IMG/VR virus record: IMGVR_UViG_3300035162_003978
Location: 1-41,796 of that record
From: a virus
Direction: 5' to 3' (one strand)
DNA length: 41,796 nt
In this document: one piece after another, positions 23,058 to 29,963 of the stretch
Layout of the letters: every line of letters starts with the position of its first letter
Position numbering within the stretch: position 1 is the first letter of the stretch
Notes under the pieces: generated by a model
What the model was told of the DNA's origin: nothing
The model's input: the letters and a program-made list of their open reading frames with translations, nothing else
The model's database searches: none
Translations under genes and position numbers: made by a program

Positions 23058-23239
23058 TTCCCCTCTACTGAACACATTACAACTAAACTATGATCTAATT
23101 TACATAATTCGTTTTCAAATTCTTCTGCCATCATTTCAAAATCATAAGTTATACTACCATCTTCATTTCTTATGTAACATGTTGGTAATACAATTTGGTT
23201 TACTGCTATTTCTCTTTTATTCTCCATTTTATTCTCCAT
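23054..23239 (-). CDS. Small acidic hypothetical protein, 61 aa
   Basis: Starts MENKMENKREIAVNQIVLPT (the second Met, five codons later, is also possible). An acidic middle (YDFEMMAEEFENELCKLDHS) follows. Two in-frame ATGs sit behind near-identical short leaders. Function unknown. Confidence 0.6.
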   Translation of the reverse strand: MENKMENKREIAVNQIVLPTCYIRNEDGSITYDFEMMAEEFENELCKLDHSLVVMCSVEGK

Positions 23240-23244
23240 TTTAT

Positions 23245-23442
23245 TTATTTATTTAGTTTTTCAATTTTTTTCATTCTTTCTTTTAACTCATCATTACATC
23301 TTGCCCTAAATTTTACTTCTGCATCTGATAATTCTAATTCACAATCCCCCATATCTACATAAATTTTTCCATCTTCAACAAATGTATTAATGTTGTATCT
23401 TACGAAAAATTGACTTGCACTTTTTAATGTTTCTATATCCAT
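23245..23442 (-). CDS. Small hypothetical protein, 65 aa
   Basis: ATG at 23442. It has a beta-rich centre (FFVRYNINTFVEDGKIYVDM) and a C-terminal charged helix (ELKERMKKIEKLNK). It lies within a tight run of small genes. Function unknown. Confidence 0.6.
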   Translation of the reverse strand: MDIETLKSASQFFVRYNINTFVEDGKIYVDMGDCELELSDAEVKFRARCNDELKERMKKIEKLNK

Positions 23443-23443
23443 T

Positions 23444-23698
23444 TTATTTATTATTTAATTCATTATCATTATATACTCCCATTATATTATTTGCCATCAT
23501 TTCATACTCAGAGTACATTTCATTATAATACTCTTGTGCCTCATCAGTAAATATAGTAGCATATCCATCAGACAATCCATCTTTTATTTCTCTTGTAGTA
23601 TCAGCACCAAAATTCATTTCAGTTATTTGTGTAGCTAATTCATCTATAAATTCCATAAACCTGCTATTGTCTATATATATTTTATTTATTACTTTCAT
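23444..23698 (-). CDS. Small acidic hypothetical protein, 84 aa
   Basis: ATG at 23698 overlaps the upstream stop. The protein is acidic and helical, with FMEFIDELATQITEMNFGAD and EYYNEMYSEYEMMANNIM. No family was recognised. Confidence 0.6.
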   Translation of the reverse strand: MKVINKIYIDNSRFMEFIDELATQITEMNFGADTTREIKDGLSDGYATIFTDEAQEYYNEMYSEYEMMANNIMGVYNDNELNNK

Positions 23699-23790
23699 TT
23701 TATTATTTCTTTAATTCGTTTTATTAATTCAAATATATCTATTCCTCCTAACTCAAATTCTTCAATTTGAAATTCAATTTTTTCTTTCAT
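23695..23790 (-). CDS. Very small hypothetical protein, 31 aa
   Basis: ATG at 23790, stop overlapping the next ATG (ATGA). An acidic amphipathic peptide (MKEKIEFQIEEFELGGIDIF). It fills the gap between two genes exactly. Confidence 0.5.
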   Translation of the reverse strand: MKEKIEFQIEEFELGGIDIFELIKRIKEIIK

Positions 23791-23794
23791 TTCT

Positions 23795-24151
23795 TTAAAA
23801 TATTAAGTTAATTTCACTAATTTGCTCTACATTATTTTCCCAGTAGCCGACTTCAGAATGTAGTGTACCATCTTCTCCAAGTCCTATACAAAAAACATCA
23901 CTTTCATCATGTCTATCTGTACCATCACTCTCTACTAAAAAGTCCATTATATCCTTGCACCACTCATCAGTCTCATACCATTTCGTATGTTTAAATTCAT
24001 AAAACTTCATACCATCATTTTCAGTCTGTATATTCAGGTAGTCTGAAAAATGATCTCTAACCTTAAAATTATGTTTTTCTAGCACTAGATCAAAAATATC
24101 TGATAATTGACCATTTTTTACTCCGATAATTACTTTACTTCTATATCCCAT
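23795..24151 (-). CDS. MGYRS-type conserved phage protein, 118 aa
   Basis: Begins MGYRSKVIIGVKNGQLSDIF, a start that recurs in small proteins of many unrelated phages. The body contains a KFYEFKHTKWYETDEWCKDI segment and ends with a beta-rich GEDGTLHSEVGYWENN. No function is known to me. The family is widespread in phage accessory regions. Confidence 0.65.
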   Translation of the reverse strand: MGYRSKVIIGVKNGQLSDIFDLVLEKHNFKVRDHFSDYLNIQTENDGMKFYEFKHTKWYETDEWCKDIMDFLVESDGTDRHDESDVFCIGLGEDGTLHSEVGYWENNVEQISEINLIF

Positions 24152-24159
24152 TTTATTTA

Positions 24160-24354
24160 TTATTTAGTTAATTCATTTTTATACCATTCTTCATAAGTGT
24201 AATTCCATTCTTTTTCAGTAGGGTATTTTGTTTTCCTTAATACTATTAAATATCCTAATAATTCTTTATCACTTAAAATTGCTAATTCATATATGTTATT
24301 TTTCTGATTACAATTTATATCTTGTATTTCCTCTATTACTCTTTCTCTATCCAT
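24160..24354 (-). CDS. Small hypothetical protein, 64 aa
   Basis: ATG at 24354. A helical, charged protein with LAILSDKELLGYLIVLRKTK and a Trp/Tyr-rich C-terminus (KEWNYTYEEWYKNE). No family was recognised. Confidence 0.6.
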   Translation of the reverse strand: MDRERVIEEIQDINCNQKNNIYELAILSDKELLGYLIVLRKTKYPTEKEWNYTYEEWYKNELTK

Positions 24355-24355
24355 T

Positions 24356-24553
24356 TTATATAGTTTTTTTTAATTGGGTATGTATTATTGTATAAATTTT
24401 ATCACTTGCACTTACACTTTTTTCATCATTATAATTAGGGTAGTATTCGCAAATATCTATATCATGTTGTTTCCAAAAATAATCCCCAATCTTATCCATT
24501 ATTTCATCAGTAGCATTATCTATATGCTCAATCTTTTGCCCTAGTTTTCCCAT
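24356..24553 (-). CDS. Small hypothetical protein, 65 aa
   Basis: ATG at 24553 overlaps the upstream ORF's end by 13 bases. A helical N-terminal half (KIEHIDNATDEIMDKIGDYF), followed by ICEYYPNYND and a basic end. No family was recognised. Confidence 0.6.
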   Translation of the reverse strand: MGKLGQKIEHIDNATDEIMDKIGDYFWKQHDIDICEYYPNYNDEKSVSASDKIYTIIHTQLKKTI

Positions 24554-24684
24554 TTTATTTCTTTTATTATAGTTAATATTAATTTTCTCTGATCATTATT
24601 AAGTTTATCATTATATTCATAGTAGTACAACAAACTATCTAGCACAATACAATTTTCTTTCTTAGTTTTAATTTTAATTTCCAT
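24541..24684 (-). CDS. Small hypothetical protein, 47 aa
   Basis: ATG at 24684, three bases after the stop of the upstream gene. The peptide MEIKIKTKKENCIVLDSLLY... is basic at the N-terminus and ends KEIKWEN. It fills the gap between neighbours and overlaps the next gene, which supports it. Confidence 0.55.
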   Translation of the reverse strand: MEIKIKTKKENCIVLDSLLYYYEYNDKLNNDQRKLILTIIKEIKWEN

Positions 24685-24687
24685 TTC

Positions 24688-25098
24688 TTAAAATATTAAT
24701 GTTATTATTTTATTTTTACAATCCACTTCAATAGCTTGAGGTTGTACACAATCCCCTAATTGTAAATCTATTTCATTTTCAAGTTCCCAACCATCTTCGG
24801 TAGATATTTTTATAGTTTTAACTTCATCTTCATATTCCTCTAAGCACTCCCAAACTCTAACTGACAATTCTAAATCAACTTTATATCCGTATGCACTAGC
24901 ATCTTTAACTCCCCATGATCTATATTCTATATAAAAACCCCAATCAATATAAGCAATAGCATAATCAGTATCATAATTATATTTTGTAATATCAAACTTA
25001 TCACCAAAAGCACTTTTTAGTTCTTTGTTAAGTAGTTTTATATCATATACTGATATTTCGGAGTTTTTTAATTCAGATGAAAATTTAATGCTATCCAT
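24688..25098 (-). CDS. Hypothetical acidic protein, 136 aa (first gene of accessory block)
   Basis: ATG at 25098, 27 bases behind the block-heading promoter. The protein is acidic and rich in aromatic residues, with DYAIAYIDWGFYIEYRSWGV and a beta-rich C-terminus. As the first gene of the leftward accessory block it is expected to be among the earliest expressed. No family was recognised. Confidence 0.65.
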   Translation of the reverse strand: MDSIKFSSELKNSEISVYDIKLLNKELKSAFGDKFDITKYNYDTDYAIAYIDWGFYIEYRSWGVKDASAYGYKVDLELSVRVWECLEEYEDEVKTIKISTEDGWELENEIDLQLGDCVQPQAIEVDCKNKIITLIF

Positions 25099-25125
25099 GT
25101 TTTTGTTATTAAGATTAATATGTTA

Positions 25126-25159
25126 CAATATAAAGACAAATATTTGAGACTACCAAATT
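25126..25159 (-). promoter_or_regulatory. Early-type promoter heading the accessory block
   Basis: Minus strand AATTTGG (25159-25153), 20 bases, TATATTG (25132-25126), 27-base leader to ATG 25098. It overlaps a 32-bp repeat shared with the replication-block promoter. Confidence 0.8.
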
Positions 25160-25175
25160 ATATTGCCTTTATTTT
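25144..25175 (-). repeat. 32-bp inverted repeat, copy 1
   Basis: These 32 bases, read on the minus strand, are identical to 37591-37622 on the plus strand. Both include the AATTTGG box and TAGTCTCAA of their promoters. Confidence 0.9.
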
Positions 25176-25207
25176 AATTAATTTAATTGGATCATTTCAA
25201 ATATAGA

Positions 25208-25261
25208 ACGCACATATACGCACATACGCACACGCATGGGTAACGTGTACGCATATACGCA
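25208..25261. repeat. ACGCA repeat cluster
   Basis: Six ACGCA words begin at 25208, 25218, 25226, 25232, 25249 and 25257 in a short GC-richer island, several as TACGCACA. The region lies just upstream of the accessory-block promoter. It could be an origin-like or regulator-binding cluster. Confidence 0.55.
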
Positions 25262-25276
25262 CTAAACAGACCTCCG

Positions 25277-25320
25277 TAGTCTACTAGCCCTGAATAAAAC
25301 TAGACTCCTACAGTGTACTG
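25277..25320. promoter_or_regulatory. TAGTNTACTA-type motifs behind the phosphoesterase gene
   Basis: TAGTCTACTA (25277-25286) and CAGTGTACTG (25311-25320) flank an AGTCTA/TAGACT dyad. They lie just downstream of the phosphoesterase stop codon and belong to the motif family also seen at 20340-20396 and 21446. Confidence 0.4.
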
Positions 25321-25333
25321 TACTAAGAAATTT

Positions 25334-26422
25334 TTAGAAATAATGTACAAACCTTGCTACCTGACCACTATCATGTTCATGAAGGAAAGCCTCTACTGCT
25401 TTTGGAACACCACAGAATCCTTTTCCTGAGTGCCAACTATCTGATGCTGATGGACTTCTCATATATTCTATTGTAACACCAATATAATCTTTAGCATCTA
25501 ACCATTTATGTTTGATTTTATGATGTAAATGGTGTAAATACCAATACCTATGAGTAGTACTAGCCCATTCTTGAGGTTTTTCTGATGCCATTAAAAGGGG
25601 AAGTTTGTCCATTTTTGCTCCATCCCCATGTTCAAGACCTATTAAATTAACCCCATATTTATAATATTTTCTATTTGATACTCCAGCATCAACTGTAACA
25701 TCATCTGCTTTTCTAAACCAACTCTTCAATGCGTGAGCTAAATGAAATCCACTTTGAAAATCATGGTTAGACATGGAGTGCACACAGTCTACTGGAGCAA
25801 CTTCTCTTAACATCTCTACACATCTAACATAAACCTGTAAAGCAACTTCATAATGCTCCCACCACTTACCATCTGTGTCTTGATACGTACCACGAGTGGT
25901 AGAAGAAAGAACATTATCGGTGTGTAGTATATCGTTCCCTATGCAAAAAAGTACTCTATCTATATCAAAACCCCTAGCTTTACTTATAAGGCCACTAACC
26001 CCTGCTAAAACCCTTGTTACTGCAATATCTATGTTATATTCTTCACCAGTTTCTTTTGCGTTAGCATATTTACCTATATGAACGTCTGCTGGATTTATAA
26101 CCAGTAAATGACTACCTTCTACGTGCTTTATTTCAGGGTATTCTGGGGCATTATCTTCTATGAGCTTCAATACATTACTAAAAACATCCTTCTCATTAAC
26201 AGAATTTGTCTTAGTAACCACTGAAAATCTTAAATCACCTCCCATATTCTGCCAGTGTTTAACTGAAACAACATCTTTTTTATCAATACCTCTTTCTAAA
26301 AGGTGATCATCTAGTGCTGAGTTATGTGCAAGGTTGTAATTCAGGTTCTGTAAATCACCTGCTCTGTGTTGATAGATTATATCAACTTCTTTCTCTGAAA
26401 GTCTTAATCTTTTATTTCCCAT
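25334..26422 (-). CDS. Calcineurin-like metallophosphoesterase
   Basis: A 362-residue protein. The metallophosphoesterase motifs are in order: DVH (D113, H115), GND (G162-D164, in FCIGNDILHTDN), SNHD (S218-D221, replacing the usual GNHD), and a later GLEHGD with HHLHH. These bind two metal ions and hydrolyse phosphoesters, possibly nucleic acid ends. The first ~100 residues have an HTH-like start (RLSEKEVDIIYQHR). The gene is last in late block A, after lysis genes. Its -7 box ends four bases before the ATG. The substrate is unknown. Confidence 0.8.
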   Translation of the reverse strand: MGNKRLRLSEKEVDIIYQHRAGDLQNLNYNLAHNSALDDHLLERGIDKKDVVSVKHWQNMGGDLRFSVVTKTNSVNEKDVFSNVLKLIEDNAPEYPEIKHVEGSHLLVINPADVHIGKYANAKETGEEYNIDIAVTRVLAGVSGLISKARGFDIDRVLFCIGNDILHTDNVLSSTTRGTYQDTDGKWWEHYEVALQVYVRCVEMLREVAPVDCVHSMSNHDFQSGFHLAHALKSWFRKADDVTVDAGVSNRKYYKYGVNLIGLEHGDGAKMDKLPLLMASEKPQEWASTTHRYWYLHHLHHKIKHKWLDAKDYIGVTIEYMRSPSASDSWHSGKGFCGVPKAVEAFLHEHDSGQVARFVHYF

Positions 26423-26426
26423 GAGG

Positions 26427-26459
26427 CAAAAGTAACACTATTTTTTTATTTTCTCCCAA
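26427..26459 (-). promoter_or_regulatory. Putative early-type promoter of the phosphoesterase gene
   Basis: Minus strand TTGGG (26459-26455), 20 bases, TACTTTTG (26434-26427), then four bases to ATG 26422, implying a leaderless transcript. The -33 box lies inside the holin gene's 3' end. Confidence 0.45.
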
Positions 26460-26830
26460 CTTCTTCCACCAAAGTATGCACCTATGACTGTTAATAAGAT
26501 TAATTGTAATAGGTCAATCCATGATCCCTCTACCTGAAAATCTATAAATCCAGCGTCTATAAATATCAGTATAATTGTACTCAAAACTAAGAAAATAAGC
26601 GTCATTGGCCTAACATTTTTAGCTAACCAGGAATCTGATTGCATGTCTGCCTTCCATCTTTCAGACACTTCCTCTTGCATTTTAGCCTCGTAAGAGTGAA
26701 TTATCTCTTGAATTTTTCTCTCTGCTTCTAATTTTTCCTCTTTACTTGTAGTTAAGTTATCTATAACACCACCTACACTCTTAACAAGATCTGTAGCTCC
26801 ACTTGAAAATATTTTACCTAGTATATTCAT
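26438..26830 (-). CDS. Holin of the GTA/3TM type (putative)
   Basis: A 130-residue membrane protein with an amphipathic N-terminus, a charged helix (KEEKLEAERKIQEIIHSYEA), the motif SDSWLAKNVRPMTLIF, and hydrophobic segments at about 76-92 and 104-121, ending in a basic tail. The WLAKNVRP pattern followed by membrane spans fits the GTA_holin_3TM family. Holins permeabilise the inner membrane at lysis. It overlaps the next gene by four bases and lies near the DUF5675 protein. Confidence 0.75.
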   Translation of the reverse strand: MNILGKIFSSGATDLVKSVGGVIDNLTTSKEEKLEAERKIQEIIHSYEAKMQEEVSERWKADMQSDSWLAKNVRPMTLIFLVLSTIILIFIDAGFIDFQVEGSWIDLLQLILLTVIGAYFGGRSWEKIKK

Positions 26831-27045
26831 TTATGTTTACACTTTTGCACTCCAATTAGTCCTTTTTCTATTTCAACAATCCTATCTTCACACTCATTTA
26901 TTACTTTAATCTTTTTTTCAAGCCTAGCTTCTAGCACTTTTAAATCTTCACCTAATTGGTTTATTTGACTATAAGCAATACCCATAGTAAATATTATACC
27001 TATTATCCAGATTATATTACCAATATTTAAAGTAAAATCTTTCAT
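26827..27045 (-). CDS. Small membrane-anchored coiled-coil protein, spanin-like
   Basis: A 72-residue protein with one N-terminal membrane segment (about 9-25: NIIWIIGIIFTMGIAYS) followed by a coiled coil (LGEDLKVLEARLEKKI) and two cysteines. The topology resembles i-spanins, and the lysis-cassette position fits, but no partner lipoprotein was identified. It overlaps the holin gene by four bases. Confidence 0.55.
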   Translation of the reverse strand: MKDFTLNIGNIIWIIGIIFTMGIAYSQINQLGEDLKVLEARLEKKIKVINECEDRIVEIEKGLIGVQKCKHK

Positions 27046-27113
27046 TTTCTATCTGTTCTTAAAGTTTTTCCAATGAATATCATTAGAATAATATAAATAA
27101 TAACCCAAATCAA
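27042..27113 (-). CDS. Very small membrane peptide, TTG start, 23 aa
   Basis: Starts at TTG overlapping the upstream stop (TTGA), and its stop overlaps the next ATG (ATGA). The peptide (M)IWVIIYIILMIFIG is hydrophobic with a basic tail KTLRTDRK. The double overlap suggests coupling within the lysis cassette. The non-ATG start keeps confidence modest. Confidence 0.45.
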   Translation of the reverse strand: MIWVIIYIILMIFIGKTLRTDRK

Positions 27114-27355
27114 CTAAAAAGGATTTTTATAATAAATCCAGCAACAATACCATAAAGAACCCAAAGAGACCTAGCCAATGTTTTTCTAGCAGAAGTATTC
27201 CTATTCACTCTTGCTGTAACACCACTATCAGGATCAAGCAACCTTTCAGTAAGCATGTCCAGTTTAGCATCCATTTTATCTAATTTTTCTTCCATTGAAT
27301 CCATTCTGTGTTCCATTAGTGCCATTTCCTTTACTATATCTTTATTAGTTGCCAT
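27110..27355 (-). CDS. Coiled-coil membrane protein, 81 aa (XhlA-like topology)
   Basis: I chose ATG 27355 over the adjacent GTG 27358, since it overlaps the upstream stop. Residues about 8-40 form a Met/Lys/Asp-rich coiled coil with heptads (MDSMEEKLDKMDAKLDMLTE). Residues about 63-80 form a membrane segment. This arrangement occurs in small lysis-associated proteins such as XhlA. The context between the DUF5675 gene and spanin-like genes agrees. Confidence 0.6.
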   Translation of the reverse strand: MATNKDIVKEMALMEHRMDSMEEKLDKMDAKLDMLTERLLDPDSGVTARVNRNTSARKTLARSLWVLYGIVAGFIIKILFS

Positions 27356-27831
27356 CACCGTTTACTATCAAAATCAATGTATTCAATAGTAACATCTTGT
27401 CCTAAAACTAACTTCCTCGCAATATCTGTATATATTCTTTTGTACGCATTAGATGATTTTCCAATCCAACCATCTTTGATGATAACATTATTTTCTTGCG
27501 AATCACCCACAAGAAGGCATCCAGAACTATGAGAATCATCATTACCACAATGGATAAGAATATACTTAAAATTAGGAACATCACAAACTTCCAGCATACC
27601 TTTATGGATGCCTGGGAATCTTTTAGAATACTTCTCATGGAATCCACCTTCATCTCTAAATTTTATGTTATATGTTCCACAAGGGATTCTTGTTTCACCC
27701 TTAACCTTCAAGGCTCTATGCTCATCTTCTAAAGTGTAACCCATAAATAGCAATCCTATATCTGAGTCCTCAAAAAGTAAACCGTTAGTGCAGTCAGACT
27801 GACTACTAAATCTTATAACCTTGAGTTTCAT
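27355..27831 (-). CDS. DUF5675-family protein, likely lysis enzyme
   Basis: A 158-residue protein with the DUF5675 pattern: LEDEHRALKVKGETRIPCGT, a central RFPGIH segment, then ILIHCGNDDSHSSGCLLVG. The H-x-G-N...S-x-G-C signature resembles L,D-transpeptidase-type active sites with a catalytic Cys. It is a reasonable candidate for the endolysin-like enzyme of this lysis cassette. The reaction is not proved for the family to my knowledge. Confidence 0.75.
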   Translation of the reverse strand: MKLKVIRFSSQSDCTNGLLFEDSDIGLLFMGYTLEDEHRALKVKGETRIPCGTYNIKFRDEGGFHEKYSKRFPGIHKGMLEVCDVPNFKYILIHCGNDDSHSSGCLLVGDSQENNVIIKDGWIGKSSNAYKRIYTDIARKLVLGQDVTIEYIDFDSKR

Positions 27832-28283
27832 TAAACTGAAGCTACAAAAACCTCAACATCACAAGCAGCTACAGTTGCTTCTGCTGAAACAATAAAATTC
27901 GTATTATGAGCTACAGCTCCTTGAGCAATATCTGCACTAGCAGCATCAAAGCTTACCCCTCCTAATAAGAAAGATTTACCAGGATCAAGCTTAACAACCA
28001 TTGCATCTCCTCCGAATACTTTTAAATTAACATAATTAGTATCATCTAAATTTGTTATTCTAATATACTTAACATTTGTTGCTTTTATAGCCCCTAAACC
28101 TGCTGTAGTACCTAACTTTAATATTGAAGTAAAGAGAAGTGGAGGTACTTCTACCACTCTACTGTAAACCTCATCAATAGCACCTATTGTTACAGTATTA
28201 GTATTACCATACTTCTGACCATTAATAGTTACCTTGTCAGTAATTGTTATTCTTAAATTTGCGTCTGTTACTGTTGTTGCCAT
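27831..28283 (-). CDS. Virion structural protein, 150 aa (putative)
   Basis: A beta-rich, Val/Thr/Gly-rich soluble protein (LRITITDKVTINGQKYGNTN; YIRITNLDDTNYVNLKVFGG). Composition matches fibre or decoration proteins and the gene lies between fibre genes and lysis genes. No family was recognised. Confidence 0.55.
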   Translation of the reverse strand: MATTVTDANLRITITDKVTINGQKYGNTNTVTIGAIDEVYSRVVEVPPLLFTSILKLGTTAGLGAIKATNVKYIRITNLDDTNYVNLKVFGGDAMVVKLDPGKSFLLGGVSFDAASADIAQGAVAHNTNFIVSAEATVAACDVEVFVASV

Positions 28284-28302
28284 TGTTATTTATTTGTTAT
28301 TT

Positions 28303-28557
28303 TTATATTCCGTTTAAATATTCTGTTTCAATAATATCCCATTCTTCTATTCCTGTATTATCTCCAGTCCAAAAAGAACCATTTTCAAAAGTATGAGAAG
28401 ATAACTCTACCTCACTTCTAAAGCTATCTATTGTATCTTCTACAACTTGTGTTGTAGTTACCACCCATTCACTACCATCATTACTTACTGATGCAAACTC
28501 TATCTTATCTTCATCTAAAGATTCAAATACTTCTGATGTTACTATGTAATATTTCAT
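28303..28557 (-). CDS. Hypothetical protein, 84 aa
   Basis: An acidic small protein (MKYYIVTSEVFESLDEDKIE; EEWDIIETEYLNGI). Its ATG at 28557 overlaps the LamG-gene stop. The position suggests a fibre-associated or chaperone function, but nothing is diagnostic. Confidence 0.55.
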   Translation of the reverse strand: MKYYIVTSEVFESLDEDKIEFASVSNDGSEWVVTTTQVVEDTIDSFRSEVELSSHTFENGSFWTGDNTGIEEWDIIETEYLNGI

Positions 28558-29498
28558 TATCTCGTTTCTATATTAGAGTTACCATTAACTACCATATCCT
28601 CTCCTACTGTAGCTGTACCATCAACATCAAACTTCCAAAAACCTTTTAAGTTTGTAGCAGCAGAATGAGCTGTTGCATCCATAGGAGTTCCTGAATTATA
28701 AAGTTCACTTACCTCAGTTGAAGTTAGTTTTTTATTCCACATAGTTAATCCATCATACTTAGTTTCTGCACTATTACCAGCACCACCCCAATCAGAATAA
28801 GATTTAGAACCTAAAAACACTTGTTTATCATTGTTACCCATATTAGGTGTTCCATGACTATTACCATTTGCATAAAAACCAGTACCACAACTAGTGCCAT
28901 TCCAATATAAACTTACATTAGAATTGGCAGCAGAGTTTGAAGCTCCTTTTGTAAATGTTATTAAAGTATAATCATCATCACCTACATTCCCTCTGTTTGT
29001 TGCAGTCCAATAAGAAGCACCTAAACCAGCAGCAGCATAAGAATCTGCATAAACGCCAGAATTGGCATGAAATAACCAAAACTGATGCCTTCTATCTGTA
29101 CCACCACTTCTCCATTGTATGTTTAGTCTATTATTTGATTCAGCATACCACATTCTAAATGTATCAGAATTAACACCTCCTCCCACATCTGTAGAGCCAA
29201 AAAGAAAAATATTCCCATTTAAACCTGTACTCCAACCAGCTTTTATCCAAAAACTTACTGAGAAAGCATCAGCATGATCAAATTCAATACCTGAAGAGTT
29301 ACTATCTGCTAGGTAAACTGATTGTGCTGTTCCAGCAGTTAAAGACCTAGAAGCAGCTTTTGTACTAGTATAGCCAGAAGGAGCAAGACCAGAGTAAGCT
29401 ACTGATATAAGTTTACCTACATTAGCAATAAGTGTAGCATCAACTCTACCTACACTGGCAATCGGAACTCCTGATATTTTAGATATAGTATTACCCAT
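28557..29498 (-). CDS. LamG/concanavalin-like tail fibre or adhesin protein
   Basis: A 313-residue protein. Residues about 75-295 form a concanavalin/LamG-like jelly roll: FDHADAFSVSFWIKAGW, GNIFLFGST, DYTLITFTKG, KYDGLTMWNKKLTSTEVSEL and LKGFWKFD at the end. Such domains bind glycans. In this phage the protein would sit on the tail or virion surface and contact host polysaccharide. It overlaps neighbours at both ends in the fibre cluster. Confidence 0.75.
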   Translation of the reverse strand: MGNTISKISGVPIASVGRVDATLIANVGKLISVAYSGLAPSGYTSTKAASRSLTAGTAQSVYLADSNSSGIEFDHADAFSVSFWIKAGWSTGLNGNIFLFGSTDVGGGVNSDTFRMWYAESNNRLNIQWRSGGTDRRHQFWLFHANSGVYADSYAAAGLGASYWTATNRGNVGDDDYTLITFTKGASNSAANSNVSLYWNGTSCGTGFYANGNSHGTPNMGNNDKQVFLGSKSYSDWGGAGNSAETKYDGLTMWNKKLTSTEVSELYNSGTPMDATAHSAATNLKGFWKFDVDGTATVGEDMVVNGNSNIETR

Positions 29499-29959
29499 TA
29501 CCCAGTAATTTCAATCCAAGTGTTATCAGGATTAAACCAAATTTGTTTATTAGTACCAGTAGCAACATTATATCCTACTATTCTAACTACATCACCAGCT
29601 CCACTTGGAGCTACTCTAGTAATTTGACCTGCATTAGTAGATATATATAAAGGTATTCCTGCACCAACACCAGGAGCAACACTTACTGTTACCATTCCCC
29701 TTAATAACATACCAACAACACCTGGTGCACCACTACCTATAGCTATACCTAATAAATTTTTAGATGTATCAACAGAATCAGCATCAGCATAAACCCAATT
29801 TAAAGAATCATTTAGATAATATAATCTTCCTCCAACAACATCTAATTCACCACTAGTTGTACTGCCAATAAACACAATATCGCCTTCGGCATTACCATCA
29901 GAAGTGGAACTAGGAGCAAATCCCCTAGAACCAAATTTTTCATATTTATTAACAGACAT
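29498..29959 (-). CDS. Virion-associated beta-rich protein, 153 aa
   Basis: A small protein with N-terminal KYEKFGSRGFAPSSTSDGNA, a repeated beta pattern (GELDVVGGRLYYLNDSLNWV) and a Gly/Val-rich middle. The style matches trimeric fibre tips or head decoration proteins. It is encoded between two fibre-type genes. Confidence 0.55.
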   Translation of the reverse strand: MSVNKYEKFGSRGFAPSSTSDGNAEGDIVFIGSTTSGELDVVGGRLYYLNDSLNWVYADADSVDTSKNLLGIAIGSGAPGVVGMLLRGMVTVSVAPGVGAGIPLYISTNAGQITRVAPSGAGDVVRIVGYNVATGTNKQIWFNPDNTWIEITG

Positions 29960-29963
29960 CTAA

